Below the pieces are notes generated by a model. The model made no database searches. It was not told the DNA's origin and saw only the letters and a list, made by a program, of their open reading frames with translations. Position numbers and translations under genes: made by a program. A DNA stretch of 6,972 bases from Desulfocapsa sp. (GTDB lineage: Bacteria; Desulfobacterota; Desulfobulbia; Desulfobulbales; Desulfocapsaceae): the NCBI GenBank assembly GCA_029935135.1, contig JAOZKX010000106.1, positions 1 through 6,972 on the forward strand. Reading direction: 5' to 3'. Below, piece after piece: positions 1-6,182 of the stretch; the first letter of the stretch is position 1; every line of letters begins with the position of its first letter.

Positions 1-1919
1 AGATCATCAGTCTTTATACCGTAAAGGCCACTGACTTTTCAATTTTCCCCTCTATCCTGCTGGCAACAACCCTCTTCAGACTCTCCTTAAATGTTGCCTC
101 CACCCGGTTAATCCTGATTAAAGGTGACCAGGGACCATCTGCCGCCGGCTCGGTTATTCAATCATTTGGCCAGTTTGTGGTCGGAGGTAATTATGTCGTT
201 GGGCTGGTAATTTTTGTCATTCTAGTCCTTATCAATTTTATGGTTATCACCAAGGGTGCCGGTCGCGTTGCTGAAGTCGCCGCCCGATTTACTCTGGATG
301 CCATGCCGGGTAAACAGATGGCCATTGATGCTGATCTAAACGCAGGGCTTATCAATGAAGATGACGCCAGGCAGCGCCGAGAAGACATCTCCAATGAAGC
401 GAGCTTTCACGGAGCCATGGACGGTGCCTCAAAATTTGTTAAAGGTGATGCCATTGCCGGTATCATCATTACCCTGGTAAATATTGGTGCCGGTTTTATT
501 ATTGGCGTTCTGCAAAAGGGAATGCCCATGGCTGAAGCTGCAGCAAACTACACAATTCTCACCGTTGGTGATGGGCTTGTAGGTCAGATTCCTGCCCTTA
601 TTATTTCCACCTCAGCCGGTCTTCTGGTTACCAGGTCATCCAGCGGTACTGACTTTGGTTCTGAATTAAAAACTCAATTCAGTCGTTATTCCGTCGCTCT
701 CTGGGTTGTTTCTGTAGTCCTTCTCGTCTTTGCCCTTATTCCCGGACTGCCGTTCATCCCCTTTATGCTTCTATCTCTCCTTACCGGCTTTGGCGGCTAC
801 AGCCTTGACAAGCAGAAAAAGGCTGAACTGGAAACAATCGAAGCTGAAGAAATAAGTGAACCAGCTCCCAAAGTTGAAGAAAACTACTCAGATCTACTCA
901 ATGTCGACCTTCTGGAACTAGAAGTTGGTTATGGTCTTATTCCATTTGTCGATTCGGCACAGGACGGAGAGCTCCTTGTCCGCATCCAGTCCATACGCCG
1001 ACAATTTGCCCTGAGCAACGGCTTTATTGTACCTCCCGTACATATCAAAGACAACCTGCAACTCTCTCCCAACCAATACACCCTTGCCCTGAAAGGGGTG
1101 CAAATTGCAAGTGCTGAAATGCTTCCCGGCCATTTTATGGCAATGGATCCAGGCATGGTTACAGAGACCATTAAAGGGGTACCAACCCAGGAACCTGCCT
1201 TTGGCCTGCCTGCCATCTGGATCACTGAAGACAAGAAAGAAAGAGCTCAGATAGCCGGTTATACAGTTGTTGACTGTACTACCGTGATGGCAACACATAT
1301 CTCTGAAATTATCAAACAACACAGTCATGAGCTGATCGGCAGACAGGAAGTCCAGGATCTTCTCGAGAACCTGGCCAAAACCTACCCGAAACTTGTGGAA
1401 GAACTGGTACCAGCCATCGTCTCTCTGGGGACCATTATGCATATCCTGAAAAACCTTCTCTCCGAGGGTGTTTCTATTCGAGATCTGCGCACGATCCTGG
1501 AATCCATGGCCGATTGGGCACCTATAACAAAAGACACTGAGATTCTCACAGAATATGTTCGCCATGCCCTGTCAAGAACAATCAGCAACGACCTTGCCGT
1601 CGATGGAACAATCCCTCTGATAACACTTGACAAGGATGTGGAAGAAGAAATTTCTCAAGCCATCCAGCACAAGGAATCGGGTAGCTACCTGGCAATTGCC
1701 CCCAATAAGGCGCAACTCATCCTCGATTCCATCGGTGCTGCGATCCCCCTGTTTGACGGAGGCCAGCGCCCGGCATTGCTTGCAGCTCCACAGATAAGAC
1801 CCCATGTACGCAAACTGACAGAAAGATACTACCCGTCCCTGGTCGTACTCTCACATAATGAGGTACAACCAAATATTAAAATCAAATCCCTTGGAACAGT
1901 GACACTCAATGCAAGTTAA
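1..1919 (+). CDS. flhA: Flagellar biosynthesis protein FlhA, 5'-truncated by the window edge
   Basis: FlhA is the large inner-membrane component of the flagellar type III export gate; its cytoplasmic C-domain docks substrates and chaperones. The reading frame is open from base 3, with no start codon before the edge. The GTG at 177 lies inside the conserved FVVGGNYVVG stretch and is not the real start. About 638 residues are visible. The FHIPEP family signature RVAEVAARFTLDAMPGKQM is at 264-320 (fragment residues 88-106). By comparison with the ~692-residue Salmonella protein, about 59 N-terminal residues are missing. With that offset the Asp of KGDAIAG (447-449) falls at Salmonella position 208, a residue implicated in proton-driven export. 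Further hydrophobic segments follow at roughly 459-515, 570-630 and 685-800. An acidic linker then leads to the cytoplasmic domain, which begins near DLLELEVGYGLIPFVD (about 905-952). The gene ends 11 nt inside flhF. The identification is very secure. Confidence 0.97.
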   Translation, partial: IISLYTVKATDFSIFPSILLATTLFRLSLNVASTRLILIKGDQGPSAAGSVIQSFGQFVVGGNYVVGLVIFVILVLINFMVITKGAGRVAEVAARFTLDAMPGKQMAIDADLNAGLINEDDARQRREDISNEASFHGAMDGASKFVKGDAIAGIIITLVNIGAGFIIGVLQKGMPMAEAAANYTILTVGDGLVGQIPALIISTSAGLLVTRSSSGTDFGSELKTQFSRYSVALWVVSVVLLVFALIPGLPFIPFMLLSLLTGFGGYSLDKQKKAELETIEAEEISEPAPKVEENYSDLLNVDLLELEVGYGLIPFVDSAQDGELLVRIQSIRRQFALSNGFIVPPVHIKDNLQLSPNQYTLALKGVQIASAEMLPGHFMAMDPGMVTETIKGVPTQEPAFGLPAIWITEDKKERAQIAGYTVVDCTTVMATHISEIIKQHSHELIGRQEVQDLLENLAKTYPKLVEELVPAIVSLGTIMHILKNLLSEGVSIRDLRTILESMADWAPITKDTEILTEYVRHALSRTISNDLAVDGTIPLITLDKDVEEEISQAIQHKESGSYLAIAPNKAQLILDSIGAAIPLFDGGQRPALLAAPQIRPHVRKLTERYYPSLVVLSHNEVQPNIKIKSLGTVTLNAS

Positions 1920-3168
1920 AGTATTTGAATCTCAAGATATGGCAAGTGGATTAAAGATGGTCAAGGATGAACTTGGTCCTGATGCACTTATTCTTTCCAC
2001 CAAAACCATCCGTTCAGGAAAACTCGGTTTTGGCAAATCCACCATGGAAATCACTGCTGCAATAGACACCCAGTGGTCGGAACAATTTCCAGGCGGCAAC
2101 AGTGCAAACATCCCGGTTGATGATGGAATAAAGGAAAGAAAGGATTTACTTACCTACAATGCAGGTATGCACCTTAACTTCTCTCCAAAGGCTCAAAAAG
2201 AAGTAGTAGCAGAAAAACAGGCTGCTCCAGTCCCCCCTGCAAACAATCTGCAGGTTGAAGTTGACGAATTGAAAGATATGATCAAAAACCTTGCCCAGGA
2301 CATGAACAGAATCCATGTCTCCGGCAATAGACAGCCCCAGGAAAGTGAAGCCGAGCACATTGACAACAGCGACCTGCGCTCCCTGCAGCAAAGACTCTTT
2401 GACTATGGCATCAGTGCAGAAAATGCCAGGACAATCAGTAGTTATGCTAGAGAAACGCTAACTGTCGAGGAACTCTCTGACCCGTTTAAACAACAGCAAT
2501 ATATAGCAGAGACATTTGCAAATCTACTCCAGACAAATGATGACATATTCCCGGAAGGTGTCCGCCAGCATCGTATTGCCCTCGTTGGCCCCACAGGGGT
2601 CGGAAAAACCACCACCCTTGCAAAAATTGCTGCCAGCTACATAAGCAGTTACTCATCTTCCATTGCCCTGATAACTATTGATACCTATAGAATCGCTGCA
2701 GTGGAACAGTTAAAGGTCTATGGCGAAATAATGAATATTCCGGTTGAGGTGGTTCTTAACCCGCAGCAACTTGAGCAAATGCTTCTCAAGCATAGAGACA
2801 AGGAGCTCATCCTTATCGACACAGCAGGAAGAAGCCCCAAAGACAGTCTCTGCATAGAAGAGCTTGCAGGCTTCCTGGCACCCGACCTCGACATCCAAAA
2901 GCACCTTGTTCTCTCTGCCACCACACGCGAAAATGAACTGTATGAGGCAATGGATCGCTTTGCATCTCTTGATGTTAACAGCACCATCATTACAAAAATT
3001 GATGAGTGCTCAACCCTTGGTATGTTACTCGACATTCAAATACGAGGCAGCCTCCCCTTCTCATATATCACCAATGGCCAAAGAGTCCCGGAAGACCTGC
3101 TGCCTGCCAATAAAGAGATCCTGACCCAACTTATCATGACCCCTGGTAAAGGATTAGCAAATGAATAA
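1909..3168 (+). CDS. flhF: Flagellar biosynthesis regulator FlhF, SRP-family GTPase
   Basis: FlhF is a signal-recognition-particle-type GTPase that marks the site of flagellar assembly, usually a cell pole, and works with its activator FlhG. The 419-residue protein has three parts. A short conserved N-terminal domain opens with MQVKVFESQDM and contains the family-typical KDELGPDALILSTK. A polar, low-conservation linker (about residues 80-150) is followed by a helical N-like region. The NG GTPase domain then shows a P-loop GPTGVGKTTT (227-236), the SRP-family insertion start DTYRIAAVEQL (258-268), DTAGR (304-308) and the guanine-specificity motif TKID (362-365). All nucleotide-binding motifs look intact. 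The ATG at 1909 overlaps the flhA end by 11 nt. Its upstream ribosome-binding site is weak (a GGA at 1892-1894, 14 nt away), so translation is probably coupled to flhA. The length is normal for the family. Confidence 0.96.
   Translation: MQVKVFESQDMASGLKMVKDELGPDALILSTKTIRSGKLGFGKSTMEITAAIDTQWSEQFPGGNSANIPVDDGIKERKDLLTYNAGMHLNFSPKAQKEVVAEKQAAPVPPANNLQVEVDELKDMIKNLAQDMNRIHVSGNRQPQESEAEHIDNSDLRSLQQRLFDYGISAENARTISSYARETLTVEELSDPFKQQQYIAETFANLLQTNDDIFPEGVRQHRIALVGPTGVGKTTTLAKIAASYISSYSSSIALITIDTYRIAAVEQLKVYGEIMNIPVEVVLNPQQLEQMLLKHRDKELILIDTAGRSPKDSLCIEELAGFLAPDLDIQKHLVLSATTRENELYEAMDRFASLDVNSTIITKIDECSTLGMLLDIQIRGSLPFSYITNGQRVPEDLLPANKEILTQLIMTPGKGLANE
3148..3153 (+). promoter_or_regulatory. Ribosome-binding site of flhG
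   Basis: AAAGGA lies inside the 3' end of flhF, 7 nt before the ATG at 3161. It supports that start even though it creates an 8-nt overlap with flhF. Confidence 0.7.
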
Positions 3169-4069
3169 CTCGCAATCTGCTTCTCAGGATCAGGCAAAAA
3201 CCCTCAGAAACATAGGCAATGTCAAGGTTTCTGAACAGTTGAGTGGTTCCACAGATCACCCAACACGGGTATATGCCATCACCAGCGGCAAGGGCGGCGT
3301 AGGAAAAACTGCAGTTGTTGCCAATACTGCCGTTTCTCTTGCTAAACTCGGCAAAAAGGTTCTCATCCTCGATGCCGATCTAGGTCTTGCTAATATCGAT
3401 GTGGTTTTTGGACTTGCCCCTAAATATAACCTCAATCATTTCTTTGCCGGTGAGAATGAATTACCTGAAATTCTTGCCGATGGTCCCCATGGCATAAAAA
3501 TTCTACCGGCTGGATCTGGTGTGCAAAACTTCACCCGCTTGGATTCCCAACAAAAATTGCGTCTACTTGATGGGCTGGATCTCATGCATAATGATTTTGA
3601 TTATGTCCTCATTGACACCGAAGCAGGAATATCTGAAAATGTCACTTATTTCAATACTGCAGCTCAGGAGATACTGATTGTCACCACCCCTGAACCAACC
3701 GCAATTACCGATGCCTATGCATTAATGAAACTTCTCTCTACCCAGTATCATGAAAAACGATTCAATCTGGTTGTTAATCAAATCCAAAATGAAAATGAAG
3801 CCCTGGATGTTTACAGGAAATTAACCATGGTATCAAACCGCTATCTTGATATCTCCATTGACTTCCTTGGTTCCGTACCAGCAGACAGACAGATGGTCGA
3901 TGCCATTCGCAAACAGCAGGTCATTGTTGACCTCTACCCTTCTTCAAAGATTTCCACTGCATTTGCCAACCTGGCGGTAACAATCTGTGCCGAGCAACCA
4001 CCTTCAGAAGCCAAGGGCGGCGTCCAGTTTTTCTGGAAAAAATTACTCGACATAAGCGGGAGAGGCTAA
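3161..4069 (+). CDS. flhG: Flagellum number regulator FlhG (FleN/YlxH), MinD-type ATPase
   Basis: FlhG is a MinD/ParA-type ATPase that controls flagellar number and stimulates the GTPase of FlhF. In this 302-residue protein an N-terminal DQAKTLR (residues 10-16) matches the DQAxxLR motif known to activate FlhF. The deviant Walker A SGKGGVGKT (42-50) carries the signature lysine at 44 and the P-loop lysine at 49. LDADLGLANID follows, with Asp71 and Asp73. Walker B is IDTEAGIS with Asp152. A C-terminal segment near residues 287-298 (GVQFFWKKLLDI) alternates bulky hydrophobic and basic residues, as expected of a MinD-like membrane-targeting helix. The Glu at position 154 replaces the small residue I would expect (DTGAG or DTAAG). 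The start is supported by a good ribosome-binding site. The gene overlaps flhF by 8 nt and precedes fliA by 3 nt, so co-translation is likely. Confidence 0.95.
   Translation: MNNSQSASQDQAKTLRNIGNVKVSEQLSGSTDHPTRVYAITSGKGGVGKTAVVANTAVSLAKLGKKVLILDADLGLANIDVVFGLAPKYNLNHFFAGENELPEILADGPHGIKILPAGSGVQNFTRLDSQQKLRLLDGLDLMHNDFDYVLIDTEAGISENVTYFNTAAQEILIVTTPEPTAITDAYALMKLLSTQYHEKRFNLVVNQIQNENEALDVYRKLTMVSNRYLDISIDFLGSVPADRQMVDAIRKQQVIVDLYPSSKISTAFANLAVTICAEQPPSEAKGGVQFFWKKLLDISGRG
4058..4065 (+). promoter_or_regulatory. Ribosome-binding site of fliA
   Basis: GGGAGAGG lies within the last codons of flhG; its GAGG core ends 7 nt before the ATG at 4073. It supports that start and suggests fliA is translated independently as well as by coupling. 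Confidence 0.7.
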
Positions 4070-4072
4070 CAT

Positions 4073-4801
4073 ATGGCCTACACTCCCCATCAGCTTCCCG
4101 ACGACAAGACCACCCTTATTAAAGATCACCTGAAACTGGTTGATATACTGGTTGGGAGAATGGTCACCCAAGTCCCGTCTTTTATGAACAGGGATGATAT
4201 GCGCAGTGCTGGGCTGATGGGATTGATAGACGCAGCCAACAAATTTAAACCCGAAAAAAAAATCCTCTTTAAAACCTTTGCAGAATATCGAATTCGCGGG
4301 GCTATTCTTGACGAGATGCGAAAATTGGACTGGTTTTCACGATCTCTTCGCGAAAAACAGAACAATCTGACCCGTACCATGGCAGATCTTGAGAGGCAAC
4401 TGGGCAGATGTCCCGATGAAAAAGAGATGGCTAACCGACTGGAAATCAGCCTGGAAGAGTACCAGAAACTCCTTGGTCAGGTGAGTCATCTTGGCTGTGT
4501 CAGTCTTAATGAAACACTGGACCATTCCGATCAGGGCCGTTCCTTTCAGGAAGCACTTGAGGACACAAGAAAAGATGCCTCCCCGGTAAACCGTCTGGAA
4601 AAGCTTGAGCTGACAAAGCAGATCGCTAAAATTCTGGAGCAGCTTTCAGAAAAGGAACGCTTGGTTATATCACTCTATTATTATGAAGAACTTACTCAAA
4701 AAGAAATTGCAGAGGTTCTTGAGGTATCAGAAGGTCGTGTTTCCCAACTCCACAGTCAGGCATTGCTCAAACTAAAAACTAAAGTAAAAGCATCGTTATA
4801 A
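4073..4801 (+). CDS. fliA: RNA polymerase sigma factor FliA (sigma-28)
   Basis: FliA is the flagellar sigma factor that directs RNA polymerase to late flagellar and chemotaxis promoters and is usually held in check by FlgM. FlgM is not encoded in this window. The 242-residue length is typical. Region 2 includes DMRSAGLMGLIDAANKF and the hallmark FAEYRIRGAILDEMRKLDW (residues 69-87). Region 3 contains helices such as CPDEKEMANRLEISLEEYQKLL. Region 4 runs from about 191 to 235, with LSEKERLVISLYYYEELTQK and a helix-turn-helix ending in SEGRVSQLHSQALLKLK, which would contact the -35 element. There is no region 1.1, as expected for this class. It starts 3 nt after flhG and is followed by a small membrane-protein gene after 7 nt. 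No obvious promoter sits directly before it, so it is probably transcribed from upstream of flhA or beyond. Confidence 0.96.
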   Translation: MAYTPHQLPDDKTTLIKDHLKLVDILVGRMVTQVPSFMNRDDMRSAGLMGLIDAANKFKPEKKILFKTFAEYRIRGAILDEMRKLDWFSRSLREKQNNLTRTMADLERQLGRCPDEKEMANRLEISLEEYQKLLGQVSHLGCVSLNETLDHSDQGRSFQEALEDTRKDASPVNRLEKLELTKQIAKILEQLSEKERLVISLYYYEELTQKEIAEVLEVSEGRVSQLHSQALLKLKTKVKASL

Positions 4802-4808
4802 AAATATT

Positions 4809-5249
4809 ATGGAAAATTACGAACAGACCCTTACCTATGTATCCATCTCTCTCTGCCTTCTAATTTTTCTCTACACAATTATTATTCAAAGGCGCGTCAA
4901 CAACCGCTCGAACCTTCTCAACAGTCGGGAAACTGAACTGGAGAATCAACACGAAGAACTTTTAAGCAAAGAAGATAATCAGGCAAGAAACATAAGTTTC
5001 CAAAACAGCCTGCAACAGGCAGAAGTCACCACCGAACTTCAACAGACGAGGATTTCCTTCCACAATGAACAAAACAAAACAAAAGCCCCTGAGCGATATG
5101 CGTATGTTCTTTCAATGTTTCGTTCCGGTATCCCCACAGAAGAAATCTCGGCAGCCCTTGGCATGTCTTCTCATGAAATTGCACAGCTTCTTAAACTTTC
5201 AGCCATTTCGCAAAAAACAAAAGAGTCAGCCATGCAGACTTGTAACTAA
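4809..5249 (+). CDS. Single-pass membrane protein with coiled-coil-like middle and C-terminal HTH-like segment; SwrB/DUF2802-like by position and plan
   Basis: I do not recognise this 146-residue protein with certainty. Residues 8-26 form one hydrophobic helix (LTYVSISLCLLIFLYTIII) followed by QRR, which predicts a membrane anchor with the rest in the cytoplasm. Residues about 30-90 are polar and rich in Glu, Gln and Asn, compatible with a coiled coil or extended stalk. Residues 97-131 (YAYVLSMFRSGIPTEEISAA then LGMSSHEIAQLLKLS) resemble a compact helix-turn-helix of the type 'length-G-x-s-x-eEIA-x-xLG-x-s-x-x-Ev-xLLL'. Small proteins of this plan occur in flagellar clusters: SwrB (YlxL) directly after sigD in Bacillus, and DUF2802 proteins in Gram-negatives. 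A link to flagellar assembly is inferred from this plan and from position, 7 nt after fliA. No clear ribosome-binding site precedes the ATG, so translational coupling to fliA is likely. Confidence 0.8.
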   Translation: MENYEQTLTYVSISLCLLIFLYTIIIQRRVNNRSNLLNSRETELENQHEELLSKEDNQARNISFQNSLQQAEVTTELQQTRISFHNEQNKTKAPERYAYVLSMFRSGIPTEEISAALGMSSHEIAQLLKLSAISQKTKESAMQTCN

Positions 5250-5289
5250 AATTTCAATAATCTAGGGCTGTTTTTATGCGCTTCCACCT

Positions 5290-5316
5290 TAAGAAAAAAG
5301 AACAAATAGCCGAAAG
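5290..5316 (+). promoter_or_regulatory. Candidate sigma-28 (FliA) promoter for flgFG
   Basis: TAAG at 5290-5293 is followed by exactly 15 nt and GCCGAAAG at 5309-5316. The known sigma-28 consensus is TAAA-N15-GCCGATAA, so the match is 3 of 4 in the -35 and 6 of 8 in the -10, with the diagnostic GCCGA intact and ideal spacing. It lies in the only sizeable intergenic gap and points towards flgF. Transcription would be expected to start about 6-8 nt downstream of the -10, leaving a leader of roughly 45 nt. This is a sequence match only, with no expression evidence. Confidence 0.6.
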
Positions 5317-5366
5317 AATATAAGAAAAGAAACTCTCATAATCAGCCACTAAACCAATACGAAAAT

Positions 5367-6116
5367 ATGGTCTCAGGAAAATACAGTGCCCTTGCAGGAG
5401 CCATCTCACGCGAACAGAGAATGGCAAATATTTCTGCAAATCTTGCCAATGTCAACACCACTGGCTACAAAAAAAATCGTATGAGTTTTGAATCTATCCT
5501 CCGCGGCGAGCAACAGATCAACCAAGCAGAGGGGATCAATTACAGTCGAATCCGTGATAACTTCACAGAATTCAGCCAAGGGTCTATCAGAGAAACCTCC
5601 AGCCCCCTTGACCTTGCCATTCATGACGAGGGATTTTTCAAAGTACTCTCAGGAGATGGGGTCAAATACACCAGGAGAGGCGATTTCAAATTAAATGGTG
5701 AGGGAATCCTGCAGACAGGAAACAATATGGCAGTCCTTGATGAAAGCGATCAGCCTATTTTTATCCCTGATGCCGACACAGCAAAAATATCTGTTAATAC
5801 ACTGGGGGAAGTCTCTGTCCTTACCATAGACGCGACACGAACAGTAGTTGGCAGGATCGGTGTCTTTGCAGTTAACGACACCACTCTTCTTAATCGGGAT
5901 AGCGACACACTTTTTTCTTTAAAAGAGGGCGGAAGCGCTACCTCCATTGAAGAACCCAATCTGGCCGTGGGAAGCCTTGAAGGCTCAAATGTAAATATGA
6001 CCGAAGAAATGACCCTGATGATTGATACTTTAAGAACCTTTGAAACCTACCACAAGGTTATTAAAAGTTACTCATCAATGGGTGATAAATTAAGCGAACT
6101 TGGAACACTTGGCTAA
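5367..6116 (+). CDS. flgF: Flagellar basal-body rod protein FlgF
   Basis: FlgF is a proximal-rod subunit exported through the type III apparatus to the periplasm. The 249-residue protein begins MVSGKYSALAGAISREQRM and carries the rod-family N-terminal signature ANLANVNTTGYKK (residues 24-36). The central domain includes SSPLDLAIHDEGFFKV. The C-terminal helix begins EGSNVNMTEEMTLMIDTLRT (205-224) and ends in the FlgF-like SYSSMGDKLSELGTLG. It lacks the loop that marks FlgG, which argues for FlgF over a second FlgG. As in the family, no cleavable signal peptide is seen. The ATG at 5367 is the only plausible start, since no in-frame ATG occurs back to the TAG at 5307. No strong ribosome-binding site is visible before it. 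A candidate sigma-28 promoter precedes the gene and flgG follows after 66 nt. Confidence 0.93.
   Translation: MVSGKYSALAGAISREQRMANISANLANVNTTGYKKNRMSFESILRGEQQINQAEGINYSRIRDNFTEFSQGSIRETSSPLDLAIHDEGFFKVLSGDGVKYTRRGDFKLNGEGILQTGNNMAVLDESDQPIFIPDADTAKISVNTLGEVSVLTIDATRTVVGRIGVFAVNDTTLLNRDSDTLFSLKEGGSATSIEEPNLAVGSLEGSNVNMTEEMTLMIDTLRTFETYHKVIKSYSSMGDKLSELGTLG
5439..5453 (+). repeat. 15-nt exact repeat shared by flgF and flgG (copy 1)
   Basis: AATCTTGCCAATGTC encodes NLANV in the rod signature of FlgF. The identical 15 nt, in the same codon phase, occurs in flgG at 6255-6269. It reflects common ancestry of the two rod genes together with a conserved motif and shared codon choice. Confidence 0.8.
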
Positions 6117-6168
6117 TTGCCATCCGTTAAGATGACATATACCAGCTAACCCTCTGTACAGGACATTC

Positions 6169-6175
6169 AAAAGGA
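6169..6175 (+). promoter_or_regulatory. Ribosome-binding site of flgG
   Basis: AAAAGGA sits 7 nt before the ATG at 6183 and fixes the flgG start. The rest of the 66-nt flgF-flgG gap shows no convincing promoter or terminator, so flgG is probably cotranscribed with flgF. Confidence 0.7.
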
Positions 6176-6182
6176 TACCCCC

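Noticed and set aside
177..179. GTG at 177 as the start of flhA.
   Set aside because: The frame is open upstream to the window edge and encodes conserved FlhA sequence (for example TTLFRLSLNVASTRLIL), so this codon is an internal valine.
918..1565. Long minus-strand open frame (215 codons) inside flhA.
   Set aside because: It lies antisense to well-conserved FlhA coding sequence, has no recognisable motifs and is a reading-frame shadow. The other minus-strand frames across the window are rejected for the same reason.
3457..3483. TGAA-N15-GCCGATGG inside flhG, resembling a sigma-28 promoter that could feed fliA autoregulation.
   Set aside because: It lies in coding sequence about 600 nt before fliA, within codons for ordinary FlhG residues (ILADG). 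The -35 is imperfect and GCCGAT arises easily from Ala-Asp codons. Without start-site data it is best treated as chance.
5227..5275. Possible terminator: CAGCC at 5227-5231 could pair with GGCTG at 5266-5270, followed by five T residues.
   Set aside because: The stem is only 5 bp with a 34-nt loop, and half of it lies in coding sequence. It is too weak for an intrinsic terminator, so read-through into flgF remains likely.
6154..6161. Perfect 8-nt palindrome CTGTACAG in the flgF-flgG gap, a possible operator half-site.
   Set aside because: An 8-nt palindrome is common by chance, has no flanking symmetry and is not associated with a visible promoter.
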